From positions 54,002,439-54,066,438 of the forward strand of contig NC_063452.1 of the NCBI RefSeq assembly GCF_020379485.1: DNA of 64,000 bases, written 5' to 3'. A program made the translations under genes and the position numbers. Numbering within the stretch: the stretch's first letter is position 1; each line of letters opens with the position of its first letter. The notes beneath the pieces are model-generated. The model was given only the letters and a program-made list of their open reading frames with translations. It was not told the origin of the DNA and searched no databases. The stretch is from Brassica napus. Taxonomy: Eukaryota > Streptophyta > Magnoliopsida > Brassicales > Brassicaceae. Below are positions 53,905 through 64,000 of this stretch, in pieces.

Positions 53905-56900
53905 ATGAGATTCTCTCTAGCACCAACTCTTCTTCTTCTTGTCCTTCTCCTCTTTTATCAACATCACTCTTCTTCAAACCTATATTCCAACACTCTATCC
54001 TCTTTCGTGGATGCTACATCACTCGCACTGTCTCCTTCACCGTTCTTATCCATGGATTTTAGCAGTCATTCATCAAACTTCACATTAATTCCGAGTGCTC
54101 AAAAGGTATATCTGGAATTGGACTCGTTTTTGTTATTATAATTCAAATGCCTTTTGGATTTATTTTAAAATTATATGATTTGTTGTGATAAGAAAGAAAA
54201 GACGAGGAATGGAATAGAGGAGGGTTTAGCGAAATCAAGAGCGGCCATACATGAGGCTGTGAGGTCGAAGAAATATGCATCGGAGAATGAAGAAACCTTT
54301 GTTCCTCATGGAGCCGTTTACAGAAACGCTTATGCATTTCATCAGTAAGTTTCATTCCTTTCTGTCTCCGTTTCTTCTTTTCTTTCCTCTCTCATTTTTT
54401 CCACTTTTAAAGTTCATTCCCAACCAAAAGTTTTCAAATATAATATTAGGAAATAATTAAAATATATTTTAAAAAATAGATTATGATTTATTATATTTGG
54501 TACTTTAACAGTTTAAATTTTAAATAATTGTCGTTTTACTCTTTTCATTTAATTTGTAGATTTTCAAATAATATGAAATCAGGTGTGTTCACAAGTGTTC
54601 AAAACTATTTCATTTTGAAACAATAACACCAAGAATTTCCATTTAATTAGACACATGTTTAGCTCCTTAATTAGTTCTCATTTGAACTTCAAAAGATAAA
54701 TTCAAAGTGTTGGCGAAAAAAAAGAAGATAGGTTCAAAATTGACATTGCATTTGTAAACTGAAAATATGTAACAAATCCAGTTTACAAAAAAAATCATTT
54801 TTCTTACCAATTTGTTACCAAAATATTCATAAAGGTTGAATATGTTCTAGAGGAAAACGTACAAATTCGATTTTCTTGGTGTATTTATTTACTCGTTTGC
54901 TTTGGGAAACGAAGCGATTGGGTATCATTTGAATTCATCACCGTCGCTTAGATCTCCACATCTCGGTAGACTCGAGATTGATGTACATATAAGTATCCAT
55001 ACTAATAGTAATGGAGTAGATCTTATTTTGAAGTAAATACGCTTGTTTTCTTTTGTGCACACAAGTACAGGTAATGTATACAATAAAAACTAAAACTCCG
55101 ATTCGAAAATGAAGGTTTCCCCAAATCCAAATGCAAATTAAACCTCTATAAATAATTACGTAAACATCATGCTCTTTAGTTAATAAATGTAAATTTATAG
55201 GCTAAGTGGTTAGTTTCATTTATATGGGTTTATTTCATGGTCTAATATTCCCTCCGCTCCTAAAAGATCCATATTCTAGTAAAAACTTTTGTTTCAAAAA
55301 GATATATATTTTATATTTTTAATGTAATTTTTGTTAACTAATAATGAGAAATTGTGAAGTTCAAGAATATTAATTGCATTTTTTAAAATTTTATTGGTTT
55401 AAAAATATAAGAAATATAAAATTACAAAAAACTATGCATTTATAACTAAATTTTAATATATTTTATTAAAAAGTGTGAAAATTTTAAAACATAGATCTTT
55501 TAAGAATGGAGGGAGTAGCATGTAGTCATTGTATCTGTGAAATACTATGCTCAGTCACAATAATCGGCGGCTAAGGAAACGTAGCACACACTTAAAGCCT
55601 ACTTTGTGATTTGTAGTCACATCCCTCTGTTATTTTATAAAAAGATCTAAGTTAATCACTCAAAAGTACACATTTATTTACTTTCTGAGTTAACTATCTT
55701 AAACACACACATTTGTGAAAAATCCAGTTATTCCAATTTTGTTTGAATGCTAATTTGAGACAACAAATAAGTATTTGTTACTTAATAAATTTATATTTTC
55801 TACGAACTAGTACAGCCCAAACCAACTAAAACTTTCTTTATGAAATTGTGCAGAAGCCATATAGAGATGGAGAAGAAATTTAAAGTGTGGGTGTATAGAG
55901 AAGGAGAGATACCGTTAGTGCACATGGGTCCAATGAACAGCATCTATAGCATAGAAGGCCAGTTCATGGACGAGATCGAGAGAGCTATGAGCCCATTCGC
56001 GGCTAGCCACCCGGACGAGGCTCACACCTTCCTCATTCCCGTAAGCATCGCCAACGTCGTTCATTACTTATACCGGCCGCTCGTGACCTACTCCAGAAAA
56101 CAACTTCACAATGTGTTTCTTGACTACGTCAATGTCGTGGCTCACAAGTATCCTTATTGGAATAGAAGCCACGGAGCCGACCATTTCTTCGTTTCTTGCC
56201 ATGATTGGGTTCGTTTTCTTTCACTCTCTCTATTATTATAATTCACAAGTAACATTGAGCTATTATTCTCACACTATAGGTTAAGATTATGCATGAATAA
56301 TAATTTGGAAATGTGATAGAAATGTGGCATTATATTTTGTTAGTAATGAATGATTATTATAACGTAACACTTGTAAGATGTCTTGCAGGCACCAGACGTC
56401 TCAGGATCGAACCCTGAAATGTTGAAAAACATGATAAGAGTCCTATGCAACGCCAACACATCAGAAGGTTTCATGCCCCAACGAGATGTCTCAATCCCGG
56501 AGATCAACATCCCCGGGGGCCACCTAGGCCCACCTCACTTATCCAGCTCTTCCGGCCATGACCGGCCCATCCTTGCTTTCTTCGCAGGCGGCTCACACGG
56601 TTACATCCGCAAGATTCTACTAAAGCACTGGAAAGACAAAGACGAGGAGGTCCAAGTCCACGAGTATTTACCCAAAAACCAAGACTACTTCAAACTCATG
56701 TCCAAGGCAAGGTTCTGTCTCTGTCCTAGCGGCTACGAAGTGGCTAGCCCTAGGATCGTTGCATCCATTAACTTAGGCTGCGTCCCAGTCATCATCTCTG
56801 ATCACTACGCATTGCCCTTCTCAGACGTTCTTGATTGGAGTAAGTTCACCATTCATATCCCTTCTGAGAAGATCCCGGAGATTAAAACCATACTAAAGAA

Positions 56901-57054
56901 CGTGTCAGGGAGACGCTACTTGGTGTTGCAGAGAAGAGTCTTGCAGGTACAGAGACATTTCGTTATCAATAGACCGTCTCAACCGTTTGACATGCTTAGG
57001 ATGCTTTTTCACTCCGTCTGGTTGAGAAGGCTAAACATTGGGTTGCATTTGTGA
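53905..57054 (+). CDS. Exostosin-family glycosyltransferase, GT47
   Basis: Probable Golgi type II membrane glycosyltransferase acting on cell-wall polysaccharides or xylogalacturonan/arabinan-type chains; the exact sugar is unknown. Exons 53905-54105, 54193-54344, 55854-56208 and 56389-57054 give 457 aa. Seen: an N-terminal signal anchor (LLLLVLLLF), a Ser-rich stem, then the exostosin domain with [11 protein letters not shown], the [11 protein letters not shown] segment, [15 protein letters not shown], and the C-terminal block with [15 protein letters not shown] and the [13 protein letters not shown] nucleotide-sugar region. Order and length fit Arabidopsis At5g20260 as I recall it. Intron 2 is 1.5 kb and contains a Stowaway-like MITE. 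Confidence 0.92.
55248..55515. mobile_element. Stowaway-like (Tc1/mariner) MITE in intron 2 of the GT47 gene
   Basis: TA dinucleotides flank 55248-55515. The left end reads TTCCCTCCGCTCCTAAAAGAT and the right end, reverse-complemented, CTCCCTCCATTCTTAAAAGAT. The CTCCCTCC-type terminus with TA duplication is diagnostic of Stowaway MITEs. Interior is non-coding and AT-rich. Confidence 0.8.
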
Positions 57055-57513
57055 TTTTACATACTCTGTTTTTTTTTAAGATTCTTTAGGGATTAAATAT
57101 TGGTATACAACGAAAAGGTAAACATTTAAATTACAAATAGACTGTTATTTAAATATGATTTTTCTAAATGTAGGTGGTATTAAATTTGTTATTTGATAAA
57201 TTACTTCAAAATTCATTGTTATTGAAAAAAATAAGCTGTAAATTTTATAATGGCTCTAGTGATTTTAGAGTATTTTAATGCAGCTTAAAAATAATATTGA
57301 TGGTTTTAGAGATTTTGAAATGGTTTAACTACAACTAAAATAAATTCTCAATTTATCTAAAATCATCTTAAAACTTATTGAAAATCAAATTACTTGAATA
57401 ACTAGACTGAATACAACACCAAAAGTAGCTACAACAATAACCAAACCGTTTATATGTAATGTAATGTAATGAATATTGTTTGAATCACTCTTACAAGTCA
57501 CAAGCTAAGATTT
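57055..57513. other. Convergent 3' region between the GT47 and DIN10-like genes
   Basis: About 460 bp of AT-rich sequence between two convergent stop codons. No ORF or repeat supported; should hold both 3' UTRs. Confidence 0.5.
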
Positions 57514-60500
57514 TCATAACTGAACTTCGACCACATGTAATCTCTTGGCCTCTGAAGGCATCTTGTCCAACACAAAAGTGACCAAACCAGATGAGACGTC
57601 ATACTCAAACGCGATCTCACTTGACTCAACAACGCATCTACTAGGCTTAACCGATGAGTAAGCTCCGAACTTACCACATCCTTTAACTTCCATCACCACT
57701 TTCATCTTCTCACCATCATATCTAAGTCCCTCGACAGCTCCTCCCGAGTTGTACATGTTCACAAGGCCAAGCGGAGCAAACGAGACACCATCCGTAGTAG
57801 CCAGATGATTAATAGGACTCACAGTGAAGATCTCATGCTCACGGATCTTCAATGAGATCGGGAGAGAGGCGTTGTATGGCATAACGCTGAGTTCGCCTCT
57901 GCTCTGAGAGTAAACAGCACAGTCTCCATTCCAGGTCGCTGGATCGGTGGAGGCTTCGGATATCAAATGCACATCACGACCACGAATGGAGCCAGTGATG
58001 CAATCAGTTTTCATCTGGTGGAATATGTTTTTTCTCTTTGTGCTACTCCAAGCAGCTCCTTGGCAGTTATACACGCCAAGGACTCCAGTGTACTTGTTCA
58101 TGTTCCATATCTTTAACAAGCTGAAACCAAACAATGCACAAGTAAGAAAATAAGCAACACAGACTACTTATCTTTATAAGCCAATCTGCTTATTACCTGA
58201 CACCATCTCGAGCAGGATCTGTGAACAAACAATCACGAGTTGGTCTACCAGGCAATCTAGCACGAAGGATGGATCCATCAGGCAACACAAGCTTTCTTAA
58301 AAGATCGAAGTTGTGCTTTCCAGGAGCATCACTATTAATGAAGAACAGAGAGAGACAAACAAATAAGTAAACAGTGTTGAGTTTGCAATCACTAATGGAT
58401 TTTTGAGAGATCTGTTACCTAACGTAGATAGGTCCACCACTAATGGCCCTAGCGGAGGCATGATACTCTGCAGCAGGGTGCATGGAGTGGAACATGTCCC
58501 AGTCAGGCAGCATAAACTCTCCCAAGAACACACTGTTGTATGCAACCGAGGCAATGTGGATGGTGTGAGACACCGGATCACGTGGGTAGAAATCATCTGA
58601 TGCTCTAATCACAGCTGCTTGCTTGGAGCTGCATCACCACCGATCAAATTAAAAAAAAAAATAATACTCTCTCTGTTTTTAATATTTATGTTTTAGAATA
58701 AATTTTGTGTTTCCTGATTATGTAATGTTTTCATTTTCAGTGCGAAATATATAAGTTTTTATATTATATAACAAATTGTTTTATACAGTTTGCTTTATGA
58801 GAATAATTGATGATATTTTTAAATAGAAAATGTAAAAAGATTATTAATTTTTGTGCACAATTCTAATGCATAGTCATCTATTACAAAACGGAAGGAGTAA
58901 AAGATAATGCGAAGACTTACCAGTAGAGAGCATCTGTGTTATGGCTCATACAAGCAATGCAACCATTGTCAGGGAAGTTCTTAGCAACAGAGGAATCAAG
59001 AGCCTGATGATACTGACGCGTTAACTCGACCCGACCACCTAACCCACCACCCAAAGTCTCCAATATACACTGCACGTCCACTTTCACACCGTCCACACCA
59101 GCAGCAGCCAAGTAACTATGAAGCTCATTGTAGAATCTATACACGTTCTTGGGGTTAACCAAACCCAACCCTTGAACCGCCATAACATCAGTCTTCCACG
59201 TCGGTTCGTTCTCCACCACACCTTTTGACACCATCGGATACTTCATTGAAGACCCGTATTCCTCCCCGGGTCGTACCCCGCCCCAGTAACCCGTTATCGC
59301 ATGCCACACGTAAACGTACTTCAGACCGTGTTTGTTTTTAGCTATGTCGGCTATGTTCTTGATCCCCTGTTTTGGATCGTCCTTGTTCTTGAACTTTGCG
59401 TTCTCTTCGATCTCGGTTAACCGGAAAACCGGGTTCTCAACCGGGTTGTCGTCGTTCTCGACGGACTGCCAACCGTCGTCGATGATGACGAACTTTGGCG
59501 GCGTATCTCCGGCGGTGAGAGACTTAAGCCCTTCTTCGACGCCTTCTTGAGTAACGTCCTGGTAAAACGCGTCCCAAGTGCACCACCCGAAGTAGTCGAC
59601 GATCCCCGGGAGCTTCTTCTCGTGACGTTGACGGAAACTCTTGAGATGCAACTTAACGGCGTGGATAGCGTCCGTTATCGTCTGAAACGGATCAGTGCCG
59701 GCGTGAATATATAAAGAGTGAGTAAACGACGACGTTTTAGTGTCGGAGTCGCCGCTCTCCAAACAGAGCTCCACCTCGTCGTTAACGTTTCCTTGTAGAC
59801 ACGAACGGAACGAGCCTTCTATTAACGGCAAGAAGACGGTGTAGAGTTTCTGGTTGGTTTCGTCGCCGTCAACGCCGTCAGGCTCCAGGTGGGACCCACT
59901 GTTTGATTCGGTTAATAGGAACTGCGTCTCTAGAGGAATATCACGCCCCAGTTGGCCCATTCTCTGGGCCATCCACCAGAGCTTGAACCGGAAACAAGAC
60001 ATGAACCGGGAATCGTGAAGCTTACCGATCGGTACGATGTGGTTACTCTGTTCTGTGTCGAATACAGCTCCGAGGAAGACTCCTTCGACCGGCCCGGCCT
60101 CTGATGCTGACGTCGTGATGACATTGTCCGGTAAACCGGTTAGAATCGTACGGTTTTTGATGATTAGATTCCCGTCGGAGATTCGAACCGCCGGTTTAAT
60201 CGTCATCTCTTCTTCCTTTTCTCTGTAACTCCTCTTCAACGGCGAAGCTGCCTCGCTTCTCTGTAACATCAGACGAATTAAAATATTCAATTTTTAAGAA
60301 AACAAAAGAGTTTCTATAATCAGAGATAGATCCAGAGGTCTAAATGGATCAGATCTAAAGAGAAACGGTACCTTATACGAACAGGAATGGAATCGTCGAG
60401 AAGGTGAAGAACAATGCCTGCGATATCCAAGACATGGAGTATCAAGAACGAGGCTGTTAGACGTGGAATCTAACTATTGAATATAAGAGAGAATGAAGAA

Positions 60501-60667
60501 GATGCAATACCAGAAGACAGATGAAGCTGTGATGAGAGAATGCGAGCTCGAGGTTTTGATTTCAATTGAAGATAAGAAGAAGAAGAGAAACGATATGTGA
60601 GAGAGTGAAACAGAGGATGAACCCTTTTTATACTGTTAATTCCATTGAAACATCCTTGTGATGCCAT
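57514..60667 (-). CDS. DIN10: Raffinose synthase / seed-imbibition-type alpha-galactosidase, DIN10/RFS6-like
   Basis: GH36 protein of the raffinose-synthase/SIP group; Arabidopsis DIN10 (At5g20250) is induced by darkness and sugar starvation. Exons on the - strand: 60667-60511, 60469-60372, 60260-58921, 58628-58419, 58331-58197 and 58120-57514, giving 2,547 nt (848 aa). A shorter start at 60206 ([12 protein letters not shown]) gives 745 aa, the usual family length of about 750. GH36 signatures in short-form numbering: [15 protein letters not shown], the nucleophile Asp377 in KVDVQ, and the acid/base region RASDDF (about 437-442). The extra 103 N-terminal residues are rich in Ser, Arg and Leu with few acids, like a plastid transit peptide. 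Whether raffinose synthesis or galactoside hydrolysis is the real activity is unsettled for this branch. Intron 3 carries a Stowaway-like MITE. Confidence 0.93.
58667..58897. mobile_element. Stowaway-like MITE in an intron of the DIN10-like gene
   Basis: Flanked by TA on both sides (58665-58666 and 58898-58899). Ends: CTCTCTCTGTTTTTAA on the left and, reverse-complemented on the right, CTCCTTCCGTTTTGTAA. It is non-coding, AT-rich and about 231 bp long, and ends about 17 bp downstream of the splice donor of exon 3 (element orientation -). Confidence 0.7.
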
Positions 60668-61334
60668 TGTTTTCTTTCTCTCTCTCTCTCTTTTCTTCGT
60701 TGCCGCTGAGTTTTTTTTTACAAGTTTCTCTCAGTCTTTAACTATTTATCCGATTCCACCGTATTTTAATTATTTTTTTTTTTTATTAAATAGGTAATAC
60801 TCCTTTAACACGCATCTTTTGATTTCTTTTTGTATCGTGCAAGACGTATATTAATTGTATTTGCTTTTGTAAATCACAGTATTGATTATTCAACATGTTT
60901 CAGGTGATTAAAAGATTAAAAGTAACTAAGATTAAAAGTTAGATTCTGTAAGAACAAATAACTAAGATTAAAAGTTAGATTTGTCCGTTGACAAGTTAAA
61001 ATCAAGTATTAGGTTGCCACGTAGGATATATGCTGTAACATCCGGTTTAAAGAAGTTCCAATTGGTCCGCATGTTGACGAAACTCGAGAGAGATTCAAAG
61101 ATTTTTTAAGGGCTTTAAGATATCTTTGCACGACCGTCGTACGTGTCATCGTGTCAGCAGGTTATCAATATATTATCACGAGATAAATCTAATTTTCTTT
61201 AACTAAAAGTCTAAAAATAGATAGATGTTTGTTGACAAAAAAAGAAGCAAGAAAAAAACAGAAAAAGAGGTTTACTTGTAAAGAGTTTGCCGATGGATAC
61301 TTTAAGGCAAAATCGCATTTTAAACATCGAAAGT
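60668..61334. other. Upstream region of the DIN10-like gene and spacer
   Basis: Starts with a CT-rich segment (CTCTCTCTCTCT near 60680), on the coding strand a GA-rich leader or promoter-proximal tract. The phrase ATTAAAAGTTAGATT occurs twice in tandem (about 60931 and 60968). No gene supported. Confidence 0.45.
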
Positions 61335-62606
61335 GTCACTTTCTGGCATTTTAAACACATAAATTTTTTGACTAGAACTTTAAATATTCAAAGTAAGATT
61401 TTTATCATAATAAACCTCCAACGACGTTTTCCTGTTCATAGGCAACCGATACTGTTCATTTTACAGGTTAAAATGATGACGTATCGGTTTCTTTTTTTCC
61501 TTAAAAATAAAAAATAAAATAAAAATACATAAAAATTCGAATGAAATTTTAAAAAAAATTATAAAAAATTCAAAACAAAATTTAAAAAATTTTAAAAAAT
61601 TAAAATTCAAAAAACATAAAAATTAAAATTAAAATTTTAAACTTAAAAATAAAACAAAATATTAAAAATTCAAAAATAAGATCTGAAATTAAAATGTCAA
61701 ATTTAAAAACGAAAATAAAATTTAAAAAATTCTAAAAATTCTAAAAATTCTAAAATAAGATCTAAAATATTTAAAAAATAATAATTTAAATTTATTCTTT
61801 ATTTATTTGTATTTATATATTTATAGCATAAAAGTCTTTTGCATCTTCAATGAAACATTTTGGTCATTTTCTTTCTTAGAAAATATTTTTGGGACAAAAC
61901 TCAAAATAATCTATTTGAGAGAATTATTAGCCATGCATGTGGCCACCATCAGTTAACATGGAGTGAAATTGGCGGCTCCCCGAGATGCTTTCTGCGAAGT
62001 GTACTTAGGCGTTAGTCGGGCTATGTAAGGTGTCTGGATATCCGGATTATCAAAAAAAATTTTTTTGATGGTAGCAAGTTTTGATATAGTGTTTTTGATG
62101 GTGACAAGTTTTGATATCATTATAAGTGACAGTCACTTTCATTGGATGGAATTTTAAAATAAATATAATTTTTTTGGTTAAATATTTATAATTTTAATTT
62201 TTTAAGTTTGAAGTTTTAATTTTAGATCTTATTTTATAATTTTTAGAATTTTAGAATTTTATTTTCTTTTTTAAAAATTTGACATTTTAATTTTAGATCT
62301 TATTTTAAAAATTTAAAAATTTTATTTTATTTTTGAATTTGAAATTTTAATTTTTATGTTTTTTGAATTTTTAGATTTTTTTAAAATTTTGTTTTGAATT
62401 TTTTCTAATTTCATTTGAATTTTTCTGTATTTTTTTATTTTTATTTTTAAAAGAAACCGACACGTCATTATTTTGACCTATAAAATGAACAGTACCGGTC
62501 GTCTATGAACAAAAAAACGTCTTTTGAAGTTTATTATGATAAAATGTCACTTTGAAGGTTTAAAGTACTATTAAAAAAACTTCAATGTTTAAAGTGGTAG
62601 AAAATT
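61335..62606. repeat. Long inverted (fold-back) repeat, arms about 450 bp
   Basis: The left arm (about 61335-61790) and right arm (about 62165-62606) are reverse complements of good but imperfect quality. Shared landmarks, read inwards, are the CATTTTAAACA / CACTTTAAACA block, TTATCATAATAAAC, the TTGTTCATAG / TACTGTTCATTTTA block, a TGACGT.TCGGTTTC block and a long A-rich tract containing GAAATTAAAATGTCAAATTT-type sequence. The 370-bp loop contains sequence resembling the right end of the MULE MITE at 17862-18392 (61855-61925) and a short GC-richer stretch, plus a 30-bp tandem phrase TTTTTGATGGT (62063 and 62091). No ORF of note. Probably a fold-back or MULE-type transposon. Confidence 0.65.
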
Positions 62607-62750
62607 ACGCTCTCAGTGTCTATTCTAATGGATTTCAGCATTTAACATTGTAAAAAATGAGATTAGTATAAATCGAATGAGTTTATAGAAAGATATCAAC
62701 ACAAGTGGCTCAATTATCTTCGGCTGTTCAACTTGCTTCAACAATCTCGA

Positions 62751-63114
62751 TGTTGTGCGGTCGTGTGGGCCCCCAAAGTTCCATGATATTATAGAAATTA
62801 GAAAATGTCATTCTATTCATTTAATAAGAGAGAGAGCACTACACGAAAAATAATAATTTTGTTATAAAAAGAACTGGTATTTTATTGTTTCGCAGGAATT
62901 TAAATAACAGTGAAATTTATATCCGTAGAATTTTTAACACTGATAGAGAAAGTTTATTAAAGAGAGAAGAGAAAGTTGAGGTGCGATTACAAATGAACGA
63001 AAACGTTCGTATATATAGAAAGAAATTTACTGTGCAAATAATGCAGCGGGCCCCACATCTTTATATTTTCAACAATTGCGGTGGCTGCTGCTTTTTTCTT
63101 TGACTTTCGTAACA
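62751..63114 (-). repeat. Probable 3' LTR of a Ty1/copia element, about 364 bp
   Basis: On the - strand the right boundary reads TGTTACG directly after a purine tract AAGGGGGAG (63115-63123), the expected polypurine-tract/LTR junction. The other end was placed at TGTTGTG (62751) because it gives matching TGTT...AACA ends. A TATATATA box (about 63009-63017) lies at a plausible promoter position within the LTR. The outer boundary is uncertain because the partner LTR is beyond the window. Confidence 0.5.
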
Positions 63115-63259
63115 CTCCCCCTTGGGGGCCGGTGTCACTATCCGCTCTCGCTTAACGTCTTTGTTGCCTCGTTAAAAACCTTTCCAGGAAAACCCAATGG
63201 GAAAAACCATAGTAAGGTAAAAAGAGTACAACTACATAAGCTCCCCCTCGAATGAACAG

Positions 63260-64000
63260 TCATAGATCCTTCTGATGGCGCATCCCAATGTTATGGATGT
63301 GTTTTCTAAATACCGAGGTAGGGAGTGATTTTGTGAAGAGGTCGGCTGCATTGTCGCATGATCGAACATATCTTACTTCAATCTCTTTATTCTTCTCGAT
63401 CTCTTGAGTGTATGAGAAGAACTTCGGAGGTATATGTTTGGTTCTATCGCTTTTGATATATCCTTCCTTCGTTTGAGCAACACATGCCGCGTTATCTTCA
63501 TATAGAATAGTTGGCTCCGTATTTTCGTTAATCCCACTGCTTGAACAGATGTGTCGGCTTATTGATCTTAGCCATACACATTCTCTACTTGCTTCATGGA
63601 GTGCAATGATCTCAGCGTGATTTGAAGAAGTAGCAACAAGTGTCTGCTTCTGAGAACGCCAAGATATGGCGGTGCCTCCAATTGTAAAAACATATCATGT
63701 CTGGGATCGAGCTTTGTGTGGATCTGACAAATAACCTGCATCTTCAAAACCAATCATTTGACCTTTTGAACTTTTAGGATAAAACAAGCCTAAATCAGTT
63801 GTTCCTTGAAGGTAACGAAAGACATGTTTAATTCCATTCCAATGTCTTCGCGTAGGAGATGAACTGAATCTCGCTAAAAGATTAATGGCAAAAGATATGT
63901 CAGGTCGAGTACAATTTGCAAGATACATAAGAGCTCCAATTGCACTTAAGTATGGAGTTTCAGGACCAAGTATTTTTTCATTTTCCTCAGATGGTCGAAA
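63260..64000 (-). pseudogene. Ty1/copia pol fragment: end of reverse transcriptase and RNase H, with premature stop
   Basis: Reading inward from the window edge on the - strand, the segment with CTRPDISFAINLLARFSSSP and HVFRYLQGTTDLGLFY is the highly conserved copia region joining reverse transcriptase to RNase H. An in-frame TGA at 63695-63697 sits where relatives have a Gly after the KARSQT motif. Beyond it the same frame continues with RNase H features (a YEDNAACV segment and a SDRTKHI segment) to a natural stop at 63260-63262. The element is therefore inactivated by a single nonsense change in the visible part. The rest of pol and gag lies past 64000. Confidence 0.85.

Noticed and set aside
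60261..60290. Upstream Met at 60290 for the DIN10-like gene
   Set aside because: It lies in the intron between two coding exons (acceptor at 60261). The real choices are 60667 and 60206.

Overview
The window is nuclear DNA of a crucifer (Brassicaceae), most likely Brassica or Raphanus. Intron-rich genes with GT-AG introns encode close relatives of eight consecutive Arabidopsis thaliana chromosome 5 genes, in the same order as I recall them (At5g20320 to At5g20250). The spaces between genes are much larger than in Arabidopsis and are filled with transposons. No database was searched; gene identities come from reading the translations and from memory of the families.

Gene layout: (1) 1-4.5 kb AT-rich sequence with no gene I can support. 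(2) 4.6-14.0 kb DCL4 (Dicer-like 4), + strand, 25 exons that join into an open frame of 1,695 codons. (3) 14.4-15.9 kb a universal-stress-protein-domain gene, - strand. (4) 15.9-19.7 kb repeat-rich spacer with two well-bounded MITEs. (5) 20.1-22.9 kb TOC90, + strand. (6) 23.7-25.0 kb cytosolic ribosomal protein S8, + strand, with a typical plant ribosomal-protein promoter. (7) 26.9-32.0 kb sucrose-phosphate synthase, + strand, 13 exons. (8) 32-40.7 kb spacer holding a diverged tandem duplication and a repeat-built element full of short GAAGACTTC palindromes. (9) 40.7-43.0 kb HHP1, + strand. (10) 43.45-53.28 kb a nested insertion. (11) 53.9-57.05 kb a GT47/exostosin gene, + strand. (12) 57.5-60.7 kb a raffinose-synthase/SIP-type gene (DIN10/RFS6-like), - strand. 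(13) 61.3-62.6 kb a long fold-back repeat. (14) 62.75-64 kb the 3' end of a Ty1/copia retrotransposon, - strand, running off the window.

The genes do not form a pathway. They are unrelated housekeeping and regulatory genes kept together by ancestral synteny: small-RNA processing (DCL4), plastid protein import (TOC90), translation (RPS8), sucrose synthesis (SPS), raffinose/galactoside metabolism (DIN10-like), cell-wall glycosylation (GT47) and a membrane receptor-like protein (HHP1).

The most interesting structure is at 43.45-53.28 kb. A GC-richer, non-coding poly(A) retroposon with a 14-bp target duplication is split by a gag-only LTR element. That element has three LTRs and two internal regions in tandem, is bounded by one 5-bp target duplication (GTTCG), has tRNA-iMet primer-binding sites and polypurine tracts, and its 1.58-kb LTR carries a 294-codon ORF. 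Second-tier points are a 4.4-kb palindrome-rich element between two 45-bp direct repeats, a fold-back with arms of about 450 bp, and an alternative upstream start of the DIN10-like gene that would add a transit-peptide-like N terminus.
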